From Nitrospira sp. (GTDB lineage Bacteria > Nitrospirota > Nitrospiria > Nitrospirales > Nitrospiraceae), in assembly GCA_005116795.1 (NCBI GenBank), contig SWDL01000107.1, positions 1-7,297 of the forward strand: a stretch of 7,297 bases of DNA. The letters run 5' to 3'. The notes under the pieces are model-generated. The model was not told the origin of the DNA and did not search any database. It worked only from the letters and a program-made list of their open reading frames with translations. This document shows, piece after piece, positions 5,747 through 7,297 of this stretch; position 1 is the first letter of the stretch; every line of letters starts with the position of its first letter. The position numbers and the translations under genes were made by a program.

Positions 5747-7173
5747 CCGAGTGTGCCCTCTGCGAGCAGGGGGGGACTGAGTTGTTGATGGATCTTGTTC
5801 GGATTGAGGGGAGCCCCTACGGTTTGGCTTCCCTACAAGGTCAGGCTGCTCAGTTCGTGGTCTGTCGAGCCTGCGGTTTCGTCTTTCAAAACCCGACACT
5901 TGACGAGGGAGAGCTGGCCACTTTGTACCAGGGAGAATACCGAACGACTGACCCGCCCGACGAGTATCTGGAGAAGCAAAGCCAATTGGCGGTGATGCTG
6001 TGCGACTGGATCGAGAGCGTGATCCCTGGATCATGGCCGTATCGGCGCGTCCTGGACATTGGCTGCGGCGCAGGGTGTTTTCTTGCCGAGTTCGCCCGGA
6101 GGGGGTGGGAGGCGGTCGGCATTGACGGCAGCGCCCGTTGGACGGAATGGGGGAGGCGGCGCTTCGGTCTGGATCTACGCGCGGGATTGTTCGGGCAGGA
6201 AGGGATGCCCGGCGAACAGTTTTCGCTAGTGCTCTTCTCTCATGTGATCGAACACCTGCCGACCCCTCTGGCCACGCTCCAGGCGATCCGTCGCTGCCTG
6301 GATCCCAACGGCGTCCTCTTTGTGGGAGCTCCGAATGTCCTGTTGCCGCCGACTCACGGATTGGAACGCAATTTCATGGCCGGCCCGCATGTCTGTGCCT
6401 ACTCACCCCGAAGTATCCGCCGGATATTGGCGAAAGCGGGGTTTGAGGTGTGCGTGCAGGATAACTGGGTTCCACGGGGGTTGAGGGTCGTCGCAAAGCC
6501 GACCATCGAGCCCTATCGTCCGGCGGCGCACGACAATGACGATTGGAAGGTCATTGCCCACCTATACGACGGCTTGACACGAGGGCGTGACGCCGGGTGC
6601 TTTGCGAACAATGTGGCGGCCCTGATCCCTCAGGACTTTCTCGTCCTCGATGAAATCAGCAGGAAAGTACCGACTGGAACGCATCGCATACAGAGGGAGA
6701 ATGGACGGATCGTCAACATCGAGGTGGGGCTCCCGTCGGGCTCCATGCCCTTGCTGAATGTGTCGCCCCTGCAGTCGGAGGATCGGCGGATCGGAGAGCA
6801 TGGTCCGGACATTGCCGAAGGCGGCATCGTCGTCCTCATCGGCCTGGGATTCGGAGAGTATGCGTTGAGCCTCCTTCCTCTCTTGGAGCGTTACAACGCC
6901 AGACTCGTCATTTATGAGCCGGATGCGTACGTCATGCGGACCGCATTGGCGGTGCGAGATCTGACGACCCTTCTGCGATCGAAGCGAGTCCGACTCTGCG
7001 GCGGGCCGGGAATCAGAATGACGGGAACAACACACAGGTGGTTGAGGGCGGCGACGAACATTGCCTGGCGCACAGATCCAATGATCAATAGGGCGCTGTA
7101 TCGAACCCTCTATGAGCCTGCGCAGCGGGCATTCGAGCGGTGGTGTGACCATCTTCAGGAGGTAGCGGCCTAG
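5734..7173 (+). CDS. Fusion protein: zinc-ribbon class I methyltransferase plus Maf N-terminal-like domain
   Basis: The protein has 479 residues. The N-terminus carries two CxxC pairs, Cys7/Cys10 and Cys44/Cys47, probably binding zinc, as in many sugar and natural-product methyltransferases. The SAM domain follows: VLDIGCGAGCFL (106-117), AVGIDGS, SHVIEHLPTP (169-178), LDPNGVLFVGAPN, and a last strand around 250. From about 257 to 479 the protein is no longer methyltransferase-like. It reads NGRIVNIEV, then GGIVVLIGLGFGEYA (363-377), IYEPD (393-397), RDLTTLL (408-414) and RVRL (418-421). That order matches the N-terminal Rossmann-like part of Maf/DUF115 (motility accessory factor) glycosyltransferases. 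The GPSL-bearing Maf catalytic half is absent, because the ORF stops about 60 residues after this core. The start overlaps the NeuB-family gene by 13 nt and has GGAG upstream, so translation is probably coupled. Inferred role: modifying a nonulosonate or its carrier protein. The methyltransferase half is firm; the Maf-like half is by pattern only. Confidence 0.85.
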   Translation: MRHVTECALCEQGGTELLMDLVRIEGSPYGLASLQGQAAQFVVCRACGFVFQNPTLDEGELATLYQGEYRTTDPPDEYLEKQSQLAVMLCDWIESVIPGSWPYRRVLDIGCGAGCFLAEFARRGWEAVGIDGSARWTEWGRRRFGLDLRAGLFGQEGMPGEQFSLVLFSHVIEHLPTPLATLQAIRRCLDPNGVLFVGAPNVLLPPTHGLERNFMAGPHVCAYSPRSIRRILAKAGFEVCVQDNWVPRGLRVVAKPTIEPYRPAAHDNDDWKVIAHLYDGLTRGRDAGCFANNVAALIPQDFLVLDEISRKVPTGTHRIQRENGRIVNIEVGLPSGSMPLLNVSPLQSEDRRIGEHGPDIAEGGIVVLIGLGFGEYALSLLPLLERYNARLVIYEPDAYVMRTALAVRDLTTLLRSKRVRLCGGPGIRMTGTTHRWLRAATNIAWRTDPMINRALYRTLYEPAQRAFERWCDHLQEVAA

Positions 7174-7224
7174 AGTGTTCGGGCGGTTGCCGAGGGAACG
7201 ACAGCAGAACTACGGAGTGCAAGG

Positions 7225-7297
7225 ATGCGCTGGAAACCGACGACAGGACCCTTTGCGGTGGACGGGCAGGAGGGCGAGGCACAGATGACGTCAGCAC
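7225..7297 (+). CDS. Probable start of a further gene, 3'-partial
   Basis: An ATG at 7225, preceded by GGAG with a 7-nt gap, opens a frame that stays open to the window edge (MRWKPTTGPF and onward). A second in-frame ATG at 7285 follows GGAGGGCGAGG and is an equally plausible start. The gap from the previous stop would be 51 or 111 nt. Too few residues are visible to suggest a family. Its position after the NeuB-family and Maf-like genes makes a glycan- or flagellum-related product plausible, but that is only context. It could also be chance. Confidence 0.35.
   Translation, partial: MRWKPTTGPFAVDGQEGEAQMTSA

Noticed and set aside
7174..7288. Short GTG-started ORF at 7176 ending in an ATGA overlap at 7285
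   Set aside because: It has only about 37 arginine-rich codons with no ribosome binding site or similarity; the overlap is probably coincidental.
1..7297. CRISPR arrays, tRNA/rRNA genes, insertion sequences, intrinsic terminators
   Set aside because: No regularly spaced repeats, cloverleaf-like or rRNA-like segments, transposase motifs, terminal inverted repeats, or GC hairpin followed by a T run were seen by eye.

Overview
The window is a tightly packed stretch of bacterial DNA with every credible gene on the + strand. By inspection it is G+C-rich, with G/C-ending codons preferred. The codon style and gene content suit a Gram-negative-type environmental bacterium. A Nitrospira-like lineage is one guess, but nothing here fixes the taxon: there are no rRNAs, tRNAs or marker genes.

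Layout: (1) the 3' part of a class I SAM methyltransferase gene that enters from outside the window (2-943). (2) A complete AsnB-type glutamine-dependent amidotransferase (947-2827), 3 nt downstream. (3) A two-domain protein, class I methyltransferase fused to a 2-oxoglutarate/Fe(II)-dioxygenase-like domain (2855-4489). (4) A 228-nt stretch (4490-4717) holding only a doubtful 86-codon ORF that overlaps the previous stop as ATGA, plus a sigma-54-like promoter match. (5) A NeuB/PseI/LegI-family nonulosonic (sialic-type) acid synthase (4718-5746). (6) A second two-domain protein (5734-7173), overlapping the synthase by 13 nt. It joins a zinc-ribbon-bearing class I methyltransferase to a C-terminal domain that reads like the N-terminal Rossmann-like part of Maf (motility accessory factor) proteins. 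(7) The probable start of another gene running off the right edge.

Working model (inference): this is part of a surface-glycan or flagellin-glycosylation locus. NeuB-family synthases make the nine-carbon acid (sialic, legionaminic or pseudaminic type). Maf proteins are known flagellin glycosyltransferases for such sugars in several bacteria. AsnB-type enzymes in polysaccharide loci often amidate sugar carboxylates. Methyltransferases and an Fe(II) dioxygenase would supply further tailoring. The 3-27 nt gaps and overlaps point to co-transcription, possibly as two units with a second promoter before neuB.

The least ordinary items are the two fusions: methyltransferase-dioxygenase, and methyltransferase-Maf-like domain without the Maf catalytic half. 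All domain calls were made by eye from the translated sequence, with no database search.
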